Assembly (NCBI GenBank): GCA_021825365.1
Contig: JAKAHR010000015.1
Coordinates: 1 to 64,000 of the forward strand
Length of the DNA: 64,000 bases
Reading direction: 5' to 3'
Origin: Nitrospirota bacterium
GTDB lineage: Bacteria; Nitrospirota; Thermodesulfovibrionia; Thermodesulfovibrionales; UBA6898
Under the pieces are notes generated by a model. The model was given only the letters and a program-made list of their open reading frames with translations, was not told where the DNA came from and searched no databases. Of the stretch, positions 17,357 through 26,565 are shown piece after piece. The first letter of the stretch is position 1, and each line of letters begins with the position of its first letter. The position numbers and the translations under genes were made by a program.

Positions 17357-17809
17357 ATGAATACAAAACCCGCATCCCTCAAGCGACAGATATCCTCGGG
17401 CGGTGTCATCTTCAGACGCCTCGATGGAGCCTATGAGGTGGTCCTTGTTTCTGTCCGCGAAGGCAGGTACTGGTGCCTGCCGAAGGGCATTATCGACAAG
17501 GGAGAGACCCCGGAACAGACCGCCCTCCGGGAGGTGAGGGAGGAGTCGGGCCTGACCGGGAAAATCATCGGGGGCCTGGGGGAGATAACCTACTGGTACT
17601 ATATCAAGGGCGAAAATACCAAGTGCCGCAAGACCGTGCATTTCTTCCTGATGGAGTATGTCAGCGGCAGTACGTCCCAGCATGACCGGGAGGTCGACGA
17701 GGCGGTATGGTTTCCGGTCGAGGAGGCTCTCGAGAAGATAAGCTTCAAGGGCGACCGGCAGATCCTCGAAAAGGCGGCCTCACTGCTCCGGGAGATGGGC
17801 GAAGGATGA
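17357..17809 (+). CDS. NUDIX hydrolase
   Basis: 150-aa cytosolic NUDIX protein, probably hydrolysing a nucleoside diphosphate-linked substrate such as diadenosine polyphosphate. The NUDIX box is complete: G-I-I-D-K-G-E-T-P-E then REVREESGL. It starts SSGGVIFRR in the style of Ap4A-type and MutT-like family members. The exact substrate cannot be read from sequence. The stop overlaps the hldC start by ATGA. Confidence 0.88.
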   Translation: MNTKPASLKRQISSGGVIFRRLDGAYEVVLVSVREGRYWCLPKGIIDKGETPEQTALREVREESGLTGKIIGGLGEITYWYYIKGENTKCRKTVHFFLMEYVSGSTSQHDREVDEAVWFPVEEALEKISFKGDRQILEKAASLLREMGEG

Positions 17810-18267
17810 AAAAGCTGAAGGACCGCAGAGAGCTGGGGAAGATGTGTGAGCGTCTGCGCGCAGAGGGCAAAAAAATCGTCTTTACCAACGGCTGTTTCGA
17901 CATTCTCCACGTGGGCCATGTACGCTATCTCGACAAGGCGAAAAAACTGGGCGATGTCCTCATCGTCGGCCTGAACTCGGACCGTTCGGTGTCCGGCATC
18001 AAGCCGGGCAGGCCGCTCAATGCAGAGCGCAGCAGGGCGGCGGTGCTTGCCGGCCTGTGCGCTGTCGACTACATAAGCATTTTCAGCGAGAAGACCCCGT
18101 ATAACCTTATCAAGGCCCTCAGACCGGATGTCCTCGTCAAGGGCGGCGACTGGAAGAAGGAGGAGATCGTCGGATCAGACCTGGTAGAAGACACCCGCAG
18201 CCTCCCCTTTGTGAAGGGTTTTTCGACTACCGGTCTCATCCGGAAGATCCAGAAACTTTCGTCGTAG
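17806..18267 (+). CDS. hldC: D-glycero-beta-D-manno-heptose 1-phosphate adenylyltransferase
   Basis: Stand-alone nucleotidyltransferase of 153 aa (RfaE2/HldC type), giving ADP-heptose for the LPS inner core. Motifs: FTNGCFDILHVGHVRYL (the HxGH of cytidylyltransferase-like enzymes), then GLNSDRSV and VKGGDWKKEEIVG. The kinase half found in fused HldE is absent and must be encoded elsewhere. The start is ATG 17806, overlapping the NUDIX stop. It supports a heptose-containing LPS and hence a Gram-negative envelope. Confidence 0.92.
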   Translation: MKKLKDRRELGKMCERLRAEGKKIVFTNGCFDILHVGHVRYLDKAKKLGDVLIVGLNSDRSVSGIKPGRPLNAERSRAAVLAGLCAVDYISIFSEKTPYNLIKALRPDVLVKGGDWKKEEIVGSDLVEDTRSLPFVKGFSTTGLIRKIQKLSS

Positions 18268-18268
18268 C

Positions 18269-21200
18269 GTGGGTCTGCTTTCTCTCGTCAGAAGTCGCCT
18301 CGGCGGTCCGTTTCCCGAACCCTCCCGCATCTATAACCTGACCGGTTCCTCCGCGGCCCTTCTGCTCGGCCTCGATGAGAAGCCCTTCCTGGTTGTCGAG
18401 GAGGACGAGGCACGGGCGCTCGCGCTCGCGCGGGACATCAATTTCTTCAGGTCCCTGGCAGGGGGCGGCAGGGTGCTTTTTCTCCCCGACCCCAACGGCC
18501 CGGAGGCCTCGGGCGAGAGGGCGCGGCTCCTCTATTCCCGGGGGACAGGGGAGTCTATCGTCACCTCGCTGAAGAACCTTTCAGCTCCACTCTGGTCAGA
18601 GTCTTCGCTGTCCGACCTCATCATCGAGATCCGCAGGGGCGGCATCATGAGCCGTCCCGAACTCGAGGACGCCCTCGTCTCGATGGAATATGCAAAGGCC
18701 CCGATGGTGGCTGAGAAGGGCCAGTACAGCCGCAGGGAATGGATCATCGACGTCTTTCCCTCCACCGCGGAAGACCCGTTGAGGATAGAGTTCTTCGGCG
18801 ATGAGATAGAAAGTATCCGGTCCTTTGAGATCGAGACGCAGCGGTCGAAGGCGGACATCGAAGAGTTCCTCCTCTTTCCTGCCGGGGATGCCGGAGTCGA
18901 GGACTCACCCGCCCTGCTGGTACGGGGCAGGAGGTGCTACAGCCTGGTGGCCGAGCCGGGAGATGACGTACTTCCGGAGAATACGGTCTTCCTTTCGAGG
19001 TATTCCTTCCTGGCGGACGGACCTGCTGAAGCCCCTGAGGCCCCTCGCCAGATTGATGCCGGCGTCCGTTCCCTCAAGGGCTACGGCATCCTGCCGGAAG
19101 AGAGGCACGGCATCCAGGAGCTTCCGGCCGGCATCGCCAGGCTTGCCCGGGAGGACCGGGTCCTCATCGTCGCATCCTCTTCGGGTCAGTCGGAAAGGAT
19201 CCGGGACCTCCTCAGGGAAGAAGAGCTGATCGTGCCGGTCGCCTCCGCTGCCGAGCTGGCGGGCTCTGAAGAGCGCATCCTTATCACGATCGGCGGGTTG
19301 TCCGCGGGTCTCTTTATCGAGGGGCTCGCGGTCCTCACCGAGAGGGAACTCTTCGGGGAGCGGTCCGGCCACCGGCCGCTGAAGAAATCGAAACTCGCGA
19401 ACCTCCTCCTTTCCCTCGACGACATTGCTGCCGGAGACTTTGTCGTACACCGCGACCACGGCATCGGCAGGTTCGCCGGCGTCGTGAGACAGACGAGGGA
19501 CGACGCTGAACTCGAACTGATGACGATCGAGTACGACGACGGCAGGCTCCATGTACCGGTGCAAAATATCCAGACCATTTCAAAATACCGCGCCGAAGAG
19601 GGCTTTGTCCCGAAGGTGGACCGGATCGGCGGGAAGACGTGGCAGCGGAGGAAAGAGAAGGCGAGGAAGAAGATCCACGATATGGCGGAGAGGCTCCTCA
19701 GCCTGTACGCAGGCAGGAGGTCGGCTCGGGGCTTTACGTTCAGCCCGGACACGGAGCTCCACCGTGAGTTTGACAGTTTCTTCCCCTACGAGGAGACGCC
19801 GGACCAGCTGAAGGCGATAGAGGACATAAAACGGGACATGGAATCGGAGAGGCCGATGGAACGGCTGCTCTGCGGCGATGTCGGCTACGGCAAGACCGAG
19901 GTGGCGATGCGCGCCGCCTTCAAGGCGGTCTATGATCACCGGCAGGTGGCTGTCCTGGTCCCGACCACGATCCTCGCGGAACAGCACTACCGCACCTTCA
20001 GCGAGCGTTTCTCCGGCTTCCCGGTGTCGATAGATTTCATCAGCAGGTTCAAGAGCGCGAAGGAGAACACCGCCACCTTAAAGGCGCTTGCAGCGGGTGA
20101 GATCGATATCATTATCGGCACGCACGGGCTCCTCGCGAAGAAGGTCGCCTTCAGCAGTCTCGGGCTGCTCATCGTCGACGAGGAGCACCGGTTCGGCGTC
20201 GGCCAGAAGGAAAAGATTAAGGAGCTGAGCAGGACGATCGATGTCCTCACCCTGACCGCCACCCCGATACCCCGCACCCTCCACATGGCCCTTTCCGGTA
20301 TCAGGGAGATGAGCGTGATCGAGACCCCGCCGGAGGAGAGGCTTGCGGTCAGGAGCGTGGTGACCACCTTCAATGACGCGGTGATCCAGGAGGCGATACG
20401 GCGGGAGCTCTCGCGCAGCGGACAGGTCTTCTTTGTCCACAACCGGGTGCAGGACATCCACAAGATCGCCTCAAAGGTGCAGGGACTCGTGGCGGAGGCG
20501 GTCCTGGCGATCGGTCACGGCCAGATGCCGGAGCGGGAGCTCGAGACGGTGATGCACCGGTTCTTCAGGGGCGAGGTGAATGTCCTCGTATCGACGGCGA
20601 TCGTCGGGGCGGGGCTCGACATACCGCGCGCCAACACCATCATCATAGCGATGGCAGACCGCATGGGCCTGGCCGACCTCTACCAGCTGCGGGGACGCGT
20701 CGGCCGGAGCACGGCCAAAGGGTACGCCTACTTTCTCGCACCGCCGGAATCGGTGCTGACGGATGAGGCGAAGAAGAGGCTACAGGCGGTGCAGGAGATG
20801 AGTTACCTCGGCGCGGGATTCAGGCTCGCCCTGAAGGACCTTGAGATCAGGGGCGCCGGTGATGTCTTCGGACATGAGCAGTCGGGTCACGTCCACGAGG
20901 TCGGGTTCGATCTGTACATGGAGATGCTCGAGCAGGCGGTCGCGGAACTGAAGGGAGAGACGGTGACCGAGGAGCGGGAGCCGGTGATCGAACTCAGGAC
21001 GGCCGCTTATATCCCCGAGTCCTATATCGGGGATGTCACCCTCAGGCTCAGCTTCTATCGCAGGATAGCGGCCCTCCGGACCGAAAAGGAGATCGCCGGT
21101 TTCCGCTCCGAGATACGGGACCGCTTCGGGAGCCTTCCGCATGAGGTGTCGAACCTGCTGGATGTCGTGACCCTCAAGGTCGTCTGCCGCAGGCTCTTCG

Positions 21201-21424
21201 CGACGAAGGTGAAAGAGACGAAGGGGAAGGTGCAGGTCGTCTTTTCCTCCGACACCCCGGTGCAGCCGCCCCAGATCCTCAGCCTCGGCCAGAACAGGAA
21301 GCGCATGATCAGGTTCCTGCAGGACGGCTTTGAACTCCTCATCAGGGACCCTGAGAAGCAGGAGTCCTTCGGCCTGGTCCGTGACGTCCTGCAGGAGCTC
21401 CAGGCGGCAGCCGGCCTGGAGTAA
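18269..21424 (+). CDS. mfd: Transcription-repair coupling factor
   Basis: Mfd removes stalled RNA polymerase and recruits UvrA. It is 1051 aa, a little shorter than E. coli Mfd (1148), mainly in the N-terminal UvrB-like part. The RNA polymerase interaction domain is at about 385-440 (GDFVVHRDHGIGRFAGV), Walker A GDVGYGKTE near 535, DEEH box (DEEHRFGVGQKEK) near 637, helicase motif QLRGRVGRS near 810, and the C-terminal TRCF domain after 900. The start is GTG 18269, one base after the hldC stop, so it depends on upstream translation or transcription. Confidence 0.96.
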   Translation: MGLLSLVRSRLGGPFPEPSRIYNLTGSSAALLLGLDEKPFLVVEEDEARALALARDINFFRSLAGGGRVLFLPDPNGPEASGERARLLYSRGTGESIVTSLKNLSAPLWSESSLSDLIIEIRRGGIMSRPELEDALVSMEYAKAPMVAEKGQYSRREWIIDVFPSTAEDPLRIEFFGDEIESIRSFEIETQRSKADIEEFLLFPAGDAGVEDSPALLVRGRRCYSLVAEPGDDVLPENTVFLSRYSFLADGPAEAPEAPRQIDAGVRSLKGYGILPEERHGIQELPAGIARLAREDRVLIVASSSGQSERIRDLLREEELIVPVASAAELAGSEERILITIGGLSAGLFIEGLAVLTERELFGERSGHRPLKKSKLANLLLSLDDIAAGDFVVHRDHGIGRFAGVVRQTRDDAELELMTIEYDDGRLHVPVQNIQTISKYRAEEGFVPKVDRIGGKTWQRRKEKARKKIHDMAERLLSLYAGRRSARGFTFSPDTELHREFDSFFPYEETPDQLKAIEDIKRDMESERPMERLLCGDVGYGKTEVAMRAAFKAVYDHRQVAVLVPTTILAEQHYRTFSERFSGFPVSIDFISRFKSAKENTATLKALAAGEIDIIIGTHGLLAKKVAFSSLGLLIVDEEHRFGVGQKEKIKELSRTIDVLTLTATPIPRTLHMALSGIREMSVIETPPEERLAVRSVVTTFNDAVIQEAIRRELSRSGQVFFVHNRVQDIHKIASKVQGLVAEAVLAIGHGQMPERELETVMHRFFRGEVNVLVSTAIVGAGLDIPRANTIIIAMADRMGLADLYQLRGRVGRSTAKGYAYFLAPPESVLTDEAKKRLQAVQEMSYLGAGFRLALKDLEIRGAGDVFGHEQSGHVHEVGFDLYMEMLEQAVAELKGETVTEEREPVIELRTAAYIPESYIGDVTLRLSFYRRIAALRTEKEIAGFRSEIRDRFGSLPHEVSNLLDVVTLKVVCRRLFATKVKETKGKVQVVFSSDTPVQPPQILSLGQNRKRMIRFLQDGFELLIRDPEKQESFGLVRDVLQELQAAAGLE

Positions 21425-21445
21425 CGCTGCGGAGCCACATTCGTA

Positions 21446-21479
21446 TTGACTTTTTTACCGGTTACACTTTAGAGTGTAA
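21446..21479 (+). promoter_or_regulatory. Promoter with 7-4-7 dyad upstream of the PilZ gene
   Basis: TTGACT (21446-21451) is followed by a 17-base spacer and a weak -10 (TTAGAG, 21469-21474). A perfect inverted repeat TTACACT-ttag-AGTGTAA (21462-21479) overlaps the -10. No T-run follows, so an operator is likelier than an mfd terminator. Confidence 0.45.
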
Positions 21480-21497
21480 GAAAAAAAGAGGGTGGGT

Positions 21498-21797
21498 ATG
21501 GACCTTCCGGTACAGGATGAAGTGGTCGAGAAGAGACGGGAAGACCGGCTCCAGCTTCTGGGCGGCGACATCTCCCTGCTCCCGGAGCAGGGCGGCACAG
21601 CGGTGATCCGCGGCATAACCGCTGACATAAGCCGCTCGGGCATAGCGGTTGTCACGGACCGGGAGATCTACGTGGGGAGTTCCTTCATGATCAGGGGCGA
21701 CGGAGACGGCATGGGCCATTGCGACAGGCGGGCGATCGCGAGATGGTGCAGGAAGATCGATGAGGGCATCTTCAAGGTCGGCCTGAACTTCTTCTGA
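21498..21797 (+). CDS. PilZ domain protein
   Basis: 99-aa cytosolic single-domain PilZ protein. The c-di-GMP binding signature is present: KRREDR for the RxxxR loop and ADISRSGIAV for the D/NxSxxG strand. It therefore probably binds c-di-GMP and controls an unknown partner. The start is ATG 21498 with GAGGG 5 bases upstream; a GTG at 21492 is less favoured. It is monocistronic, with its own promoter-like sequence and dyad in front. Other PilZ and HD-GYP proteins occur in this window. Confidence 0.88.
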   Translation: MDLPVQDEVVEKRREDRLQLLGGDISLLPEQGGTAVIRGITADISRSGIAVVTDREIYVGSSFMIRGDGDGMGHCDRRAIARWCRKIDEGIFKVGLNFF

Positions 21798-21899
21798 TAA
21801 GAGAACGTACCCTGATGTTCCTCTATCCCGTTTGATTGCCTGTTATACTGCTGCAGGACGTTACCGGGCAAGTTCTGTTTCCTTACAGCCGGAGGATGA

Positions 21900-22904
21900 T
21901 CAGGAGGGAGACTGCGCCTTCAGCCTGAGGCCGTTAATCCGCTCGACGTCTCCCATCACGATCAGAATATCCCCGCCGGTCAGCACCCTCGAATGAGGGG
22001 GATTGAAGTGGTACGAAACCCCTTCCTTGTCGGTCAGCGCGACGACGGTGACGCCTTCGACACCGAGTGCTCCCGTCTCACCCAGCTTCCTGCCGGCAAA
22101 GGGGGAGGCGTCCGCAAGGGCGATTTCCTCGACCCGGACCGTCCTGTCCTTTACGCGGAGCATGACATCGAGGAAGTTCACGACCGAGGGTCTGATCATC
22201 TCGGATACCATCCGGAGGCCGCCGATGAAGTTCGGCATCACGACGCTGTCCGCCCCGACGCTCCTGATCTTCTGCACCGACTCCTCATCCACCGCCTTTG
22301 AAATGATCCTGAGCCCGGGGTTCAGCCGCCTGGCGGTGATGACCGTGAAGAGGTTTTCGGCATCGGAGTGCAGGGCCGTGACGAAGCCGACGGCGCGCTG
22401 GATGCCGGCGTTGAGGAGCACCGCGTCGTGCGTGGCGTCGCCCTCGACGCAGAGGATGTCGCGGGACAGCAGCTCGCGGATCTTGGCCGCATCCCGGTCG
22501 ATGACGGAAAATTTCTTTTGCGTCCTGAGCAGCTCGTCGATAACGTATCTGCCGGTCTGGTCCGCTCCGCAGACGATGTAATGTCCCTCAAGGCGGTCGA
22601 TCCGTTTCTGCATCTTTCTCCTCCTCAGCACGTCGGTGAGTTCGCCTTCTACTATAAACGCGGTGATAATCGAAATGCCATAGATGAGAACGCCGGAGCC
22701 GCAGAGGATGAGGGCCATGGTGAAGACCCTGCCTTTGTCCGAGAGGTCATGCACCTCCATGAAACCGACGGACGAAAGGGTGATGACGGTCATGTACAGT
22801 GCATCGAGCGGCGCCCATCCCTCGATCGCGACGTAGCCTCCTGTCCCGGTGAGCATGATGAAGGCGAGCGCGGCGAGTATGCCTATCAGTCTTTTGCGCA
22901 GCAT
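21900..22904 (-). CDS. Ion channel with RCK/TrkA-N and TrkA-C domains (Kch/MthK-like)
   Basis: About 334 aa. Two membrane helices flank a pore loop (LYMTVITLSSVGFMEV), then an RCK/TrkA-N Rossmann domain (YIVCGADQTGRYVIDELL) and a TrkA-C domain (about 255-330). This is the architecture of MthK-type potassium channels. The filter reads S-V-G-F-M instead of T-V-G-Y-G, so its selectivity is uncertain. ATG 22904 is chosen (TATCAT ends 9 bases before it); ATG 22925 or GTG 22943 are possible. It lies downstream of the HD-GYP gene on the same strand, 73 bases away. Confidence 0.83.
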   Translation of the reverse strand: MLRKRLIGILAALAFIMLTGTGGYVAIEGWAPLDALYMTVITLSSVGFMEVHDLSDKGRVFTMALILCGSGVLIYGISIITAFIVEGELTDVLRRRKMQKRIDRLEGHYIVCGADQTGRYVIDELLRTQKKFSVIDRDAAKIRELLSRDILCVEGDATHDAVLLNAGIQRAVGFVTALHSDAENLFTVITARRLNPGLRIISKAVDEESVQKIRSVGADSVVMPNFIGGLRMVSEMIRPSVVNFLDVMLRVKDRTVRVEEIALADASPFAGRKLGETGALGVEGVTVVALTDKEGVSYHFNPPHSRVLTGGDILIVMGDVERINGLRLKAQSPS

Positions 22905-22977
22905 GTAGGCATCATGATACCCCATTCCGGGGGGGCCGCACAAGGCCGGCAGGGGGCATGGCGTCAGTGAAGGGGTA

Positions 22978-24978
22978 TCAGCAGGGGGCTGCCATGAAGC
23001 TGTATCCGGCTGAGGCGAGGAGTTCCGGACCTCCGGTGCCGAGCATGTTCACAAAGGCCTCGACAACGTAGGGATCGAACTGGCTTCTGGTGTTGTTCCT
23101 GAGCTCGTCCTTCGCCTCGGTGAGAGTGAGGGCCTTGCGGTAGGGCCGGTCGGTCATCATCGCGTCGAAGGTATCGACGACCGAAAGGATCTTCGCCTTC
23201 AGCGAGATCTCGTCCCCCCGGAGGCCGTAGGGATATCCGGTGCCGTCGTACCGCTCGTGGTGCTGGATGATCGTCTTGCGCACGCCGTCGAGGGTCTCGA
23301 TCGGGCCGAGGATCTCGTCCCCGATCAGGGGATGGGTCTTGATGAGGCTGTATTCCTTTGAGGTGAGTTTCCCCTGTTTCTGGAGGATGAAGTTGTCGAT
23401 GCCGATCTTGCCGATATCATGGAGTATGGAGGCGTGCTCCAGGATCTCGAGCTCCCTGAAATCCAGCCCCACATACTTGCCCAGTTCGACGGAGAGGTAG
23501 CGGACCCGCTCGGAATGACCTTTCGTGAAACGGTCGCTCGCCTCGAGCGCGTTGACCAGAGACTGTATCGTCGCGAAGTAGTTGTTCTTGACGCTCTCAT
23601 AGAGCCAGGCGTTTTCGATCGCGACCATCGCCTGGTTTGCCAGGGTCGTCAGCAGTTCCAGCTCGTCCTCGGTGAAGCTGCATCCGCCTGACCCGTTCTC
23701 CAGCAGCATCGCGCCGAGTATTTTGCCCTTAATCTTGAGGGGGACGCCGATGATCTGGACGCCGCCGGTGCTGCCGTTATCTGCGGCCGCCGGAGAGGGG
23801 ATGAAGACCGGCTTGCCGTTAGTGAACATGTCCGAAAACTCCTGGCTCAGCTCCAGCGCAAAGTCGCCCACCTGTTCGAGGCCGACGCCGCGGCGGTACC
23901 GGATGGTCACCGGCGGCTTGCCGGAGTTCCTCAGGTGCAGCGTTACCTTGTCGGCATTGAGCAGGTCCGCGGTCGTCTGGATGATAATCCTCATCAGCTC
24001 GTGGGTCTCGATAATGGAGGAAAGGATACGGCCTATCTCGTTGATCTTCTTGAGCTTCTCCACCGCCTTCTCGAGCTGGATGTTCTTGTTCTTCACCTCG
24101 CGGGAGAGGGAGGTGATCGCCTTGTTGGCGGTCTCGAGCTCCTTGATCTTGAACTCGAGCTGGGAGTTGAGGTCCTCCACCTTGTACTTGTGCTCCAGGT
24201 CGGCCTTGATCCGGGATATCTCCCGCTCCTTGTGGATGTTCTTCCGGTAGAGGTTGTTGATCTCGCTGACCATCTTGTTGAACGAGGTGCCGATGGTGCC
24301 GAGTTCGTCGTTGCTGTTGATCTTCACTGTTGCCTGCCAGTTGCCCCCCTCGACGTCGTTGATCGTCGCCAGGAGGCGCTGCAGGGGCTTCATGACGAGA
24401 TGGGTGATGAGGATGCTGAGTATCATCGAGACGAAGAGGACGATCGAGATATTCGAGAAGATGAGCAGCCGCTTGAGCGACAGGAAGGTCGACACGTTCC
24501 GGGAGATATCGTGCTTGATCTGGATGACCCCGATGATGGCGCTGCTCTTGACATGGCAGCCGTAGCACCCGGTCTTGTTCTCGATGGTGTGGAAGTAATT
24601 GATGGTGGTGTCGTTCACCAGCTGCGGCCGCTGCTCCGACAGGTTGAAGGACGACTTGATGAAGTCAGGCACCTTCGAGCCGATCTCCGCCTTGTCCGCG
24701 GATTTGAGGATCGTGCCGTCAGGGGCGAGGATCCTCAGGTGCAGGATCTCCTTTGTCTTGCCGACGTTTTCGATGATCCTCTGCACCTCGCCGGTGTCGC
24801 CCTCCATCATCGCGTTTTCCGTGGTGCGCTCGATTACGTTGCAGAGCATCTCGGTGTCTTCCAGCTTCGTGCTGATCATCTTGTGGTTCTGCATCTTCAC
24901 CATGACGGCAGTCGTCGCGCCGACGGTAAGCAGGATGGTGAGGGCGATGATGGTTATAATCTTTGTTTTTATGATCAT
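22978..24978 (-). CDS. Membrane HD-GYP phosphodiesterase with periplasmic c-type heme sensor, HAMP and GAF
   Basis: 666 aa. TM1 at 5-27; periplasmic sensor about 28-170 containing one heme c motif CYGCH (Cys138-Cys141-His142); TM2 about 175-200; HAMP about 200-255; long coiled coil 255-325; GAF about 325-470; HD-GYP about 480-655. The HD-GYP core is intact (ILHDIGKIG, IIQHHERYDGTGYP), so cyclic-di-GMP hydrolysis is likely. The heme suggests sensing of redox state or a gas such as NO, CO or O2; this is inferred from known heme-c sensors. ATG 24978 has AAGGGA 10 bases upstream; the TTG at 25008 is less likely. Confidence 0.9.
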   Translation of the reverse strand: MIIKTKIITIIALTILLTVGATTAVMVKMQNHKMISTKLEDTEMLCNVIERTTENAMMEGDTGEVQRIIENVGKTKEILHLRILAPDGTILKSADKAEIGSKVPDFIKSSFNLSEQRPQLVNDTTINYFHTIENKTGCYGCHVKSSAIIGVIQIKHDISRNVSTFLSLKRLLIFSNISIVLFVSMILSILITHLVMKPLQRLLATINDVEGGNWQATVKINSNDELGTIGTSFNKMVSEINNLYRKNIHKEREISRIKADLEHKYKVEDLNSQLEFKIKELETANKAITSLSREVKNKNIQLEKAVEKLKKINEIGRILSSIIETHELMRIIIQTTADLLNADKVTLHLRNSGKPPVTIRYRRGVGLEQVGDFALELSQEFSDMFTNGKPVFIPSPAAADNGSTGGVQIIGVPLKIKGKILGAMLLENGSGGCSFTEDELELLTTLANQAMVAIENAWLYESVKNNYFATIQSLVNALEASDRFTKGHSERVRYLSVELGKYVGLDFRELEILEHASILHDIGKIGIDNFILQKQGKLTSKEYSLIKTHPLIGDEILGPIETLDGVRKTIIQHHERYDGTGYPYGLRGDEISLKAKILSVVDTFDAMMTDRPYRKALTLTEAKDELRNNTRSQFDPYVVEAFVNMLGTGGPELLASAGYSFMAAPC

Positions 24979-25235
24979 GGTACAGTAGTCCCTTAAGTAG
25001 GTTAGCAATTATGATGCCAATAAACTCCCTGCAGGGTTGCCCGGCCGGTCCGGCGACCGGCCTCCAGAGGGCCATTACAGGCCGTATTCCGGCCGCACCC
25101 TGCGGAAAAGACGATGCTGCAGATATCAGGTGATCTGGTAATCAAGGATTGGCGGGGGGTTTTCACCCAGTCTGCTCGAAAATGCTCATTTATCAGGCAC
25201 CACCGCGGAGGCGGGTCTTGTCCGCGGAATTCGTG

Positions 25236-25241
25236 TACAAT
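25236..25241 (+). promoter_or_regulatory. -10 hexamer abutting der
   Basis: TACAAT ends 7 bases before the der ATG at 25249. No Shine-Dalgarno site and no clear -35. It faces the divergent HD-GYP gene across a 270-base gap that otherwise holds only a short GC-rich hairpin (GGCCGGT/ACCGGCC near 25050). Confidence 0.4.
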
Positions 25242-25248
25242 AAGTGCT

Positions 25249-26565
25249 ATGGCAAAACCAGTCGTAGTGATTGTGGGAAGACCCAATGTAGGCAAATCAA
25301 CCCTTTTCAACAGGATTACGCGGTCGCATGCGGCCATCGTCGAGGACCTTCCGGGGGTGACGAGAGACCGGAACTACCTCGATGCCGAGCTTGAGGGAAA
25401 GCAGTTTATGGTGGTGGATACCGGGGGTTTCTATCCGGACCCTCCTGAGGACCTTTTTGTACAGGCAAAGGAACAGGCGCTCTTCGCGGTCGACGAGGGG
25501 GACATCGTCATCCACCTGCTCGACGGAAAGGACGGGCTCACCCCGGCCGACCAGGAGCTCGCCCGGCTGCTGCGGGCCTCGGGGAAGAAAGTCATGTGGG
25601 CGGTTAACAAGGTGGACGCTCCGACGAGGGAGGACCGCATCTATGATTTTTATGCGATCGGCACCGAGGAGCTCTGGCCCGTCTCTGCTGCGACCGGCCA
25701 CGGCGTCGATGCGTTCATGGACCGCCTCTACGAGCTCCTGCCGGAGTATAGCGAGGAGAGGGTCGACTATCCGAAGATCGCGGTCGTGGGAAAGCCGAAC
25801 GCCGGAAAATCGACGCTCGTCAATGCCCTGCTCGGCAAGAAGCGTATGCTCGTCAGCCCGGTGCCGGGAACGACACGCGACTCGGTAGACAGCCTCTGCA
25901 GCTACCACGGGATGAAGTATCTCATCATCGATACCGCGGGCATCCGGAAGAAGGGGAGAGTAGGCTATTCGACGGAGCGGTTTTCGATGGTCAGGGCGGT
26001 CAGGAGCATCGAGCGGTGCGATGTGGCGCTCGTCGTGCTTGACGCCACCGAAGGGGTGACGGAACAGGATGTGCGGATAGCCGGCATCGTGAAGGAGTAC
26101 GGCAAGGGCGCCATCTTTCTGATCAACAAATGGGACCTGGTCGAAGACCGCGAGGTGTATTTCGAGACGATGGCGGATGAACTCAGGAGAAAGGTCTGGT
26201 TTTCGACCTATGCGCCCTTCATCACGATCTCGGGCCTCGAGAAGAAGAGGATCACGAAGGTCTTCCCGGTCATCGATGCGATCATCGGCGAGAGGCGGAA
26301 GCGCATCCCCACCGGGGAGCTCAACCGCTTCTTCGGCCAGTTTGTCGAGGGCCTGCAGGTCCCTCTCTGCAAGGGCCGTCCGGTGAAGCTCTACTACATG
26401 ACGCAGGTGAAGGGCGAGCCCCCTGCCTTTGTCATCTTCGCCAATTATCCGGATGCGATCAAGGAGTCCCAGCTGCGCCACATCGAAAAGGGCCTCAGGG
26501 ATTCCTTCGCCTTCTCCGGCACGCCGATCAGGATCTATGTCCGCGCGAGGAAACGGAGGGAATGA
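25249..26565 (+). CDS. der: Ribosome assembly GTPase Der (EngA)
   Basis: Essential double-GTPase of 50S subunit maturation, 438 aa. Two G domains: GRPNVGKST (residues 9-17) with DTGG and NKVD, and GKPNAGKST (about 182-190) with DTAG and NKWD. A C-terminal KH-like domain follows from about 355. ATG 25249 has no Shine-Dalgarno site, and TACAAT lies 7 bases upstream, so the transcript may be leaderless. It overlaps the YihY-family gene by ATGA. Confidence 0.96.
   Translation: MAKPVVVIVGRPNVGKSTLFNRITRSHAAIVEDLPGVTRDRNYLDAELEGKQFMVVDTGGFYPDPPEDLFVQAKEQALFAVDEGDIVIHLLDGKDGLTPADQELARLLRASGKKVMWAVNKVDAPTREDRIYDFYAIGTEELWPVSAATGHGVDAFMDRLYELLPEYSEERVDYPKIAVVGKPNAGKSTLVNALLGKKRMLVSPVPGTTRDSVDSLCSYHGMKYLIIDTAGIRKKGRVGYSTERFSMVRAVRSIERCDVALVVLDATEGVTEQDVRIAGIVKEYGKGAIFLINKWDLVEDREVYFETMADELRRKVWFSTYAPFITISGLEKKRITKVFPVIDAIIGERRKRIPTGELNRFFGQFVEGLQVPLCKGRPVKLYYMTQVKGEPPAFVIFANYPDAIKESQLRHIEKGLRDSFAFSGTPIRIYVRARKRRE

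Noticed and set aside
23935-24996. Plus-strand frame of about 350 codons opposite the heme HD-GYP gene
   Set aside because: Low-complexity Leu/Asp/Val-rich shadow of the coiled-coil and HAMP region.
25040-25070. GC-rich hairpin between the HD-GYP gene and der
   Set aside because: Only 7 bp, no T-run, lies between divergent genes; such stems are expected by chance at this composition.
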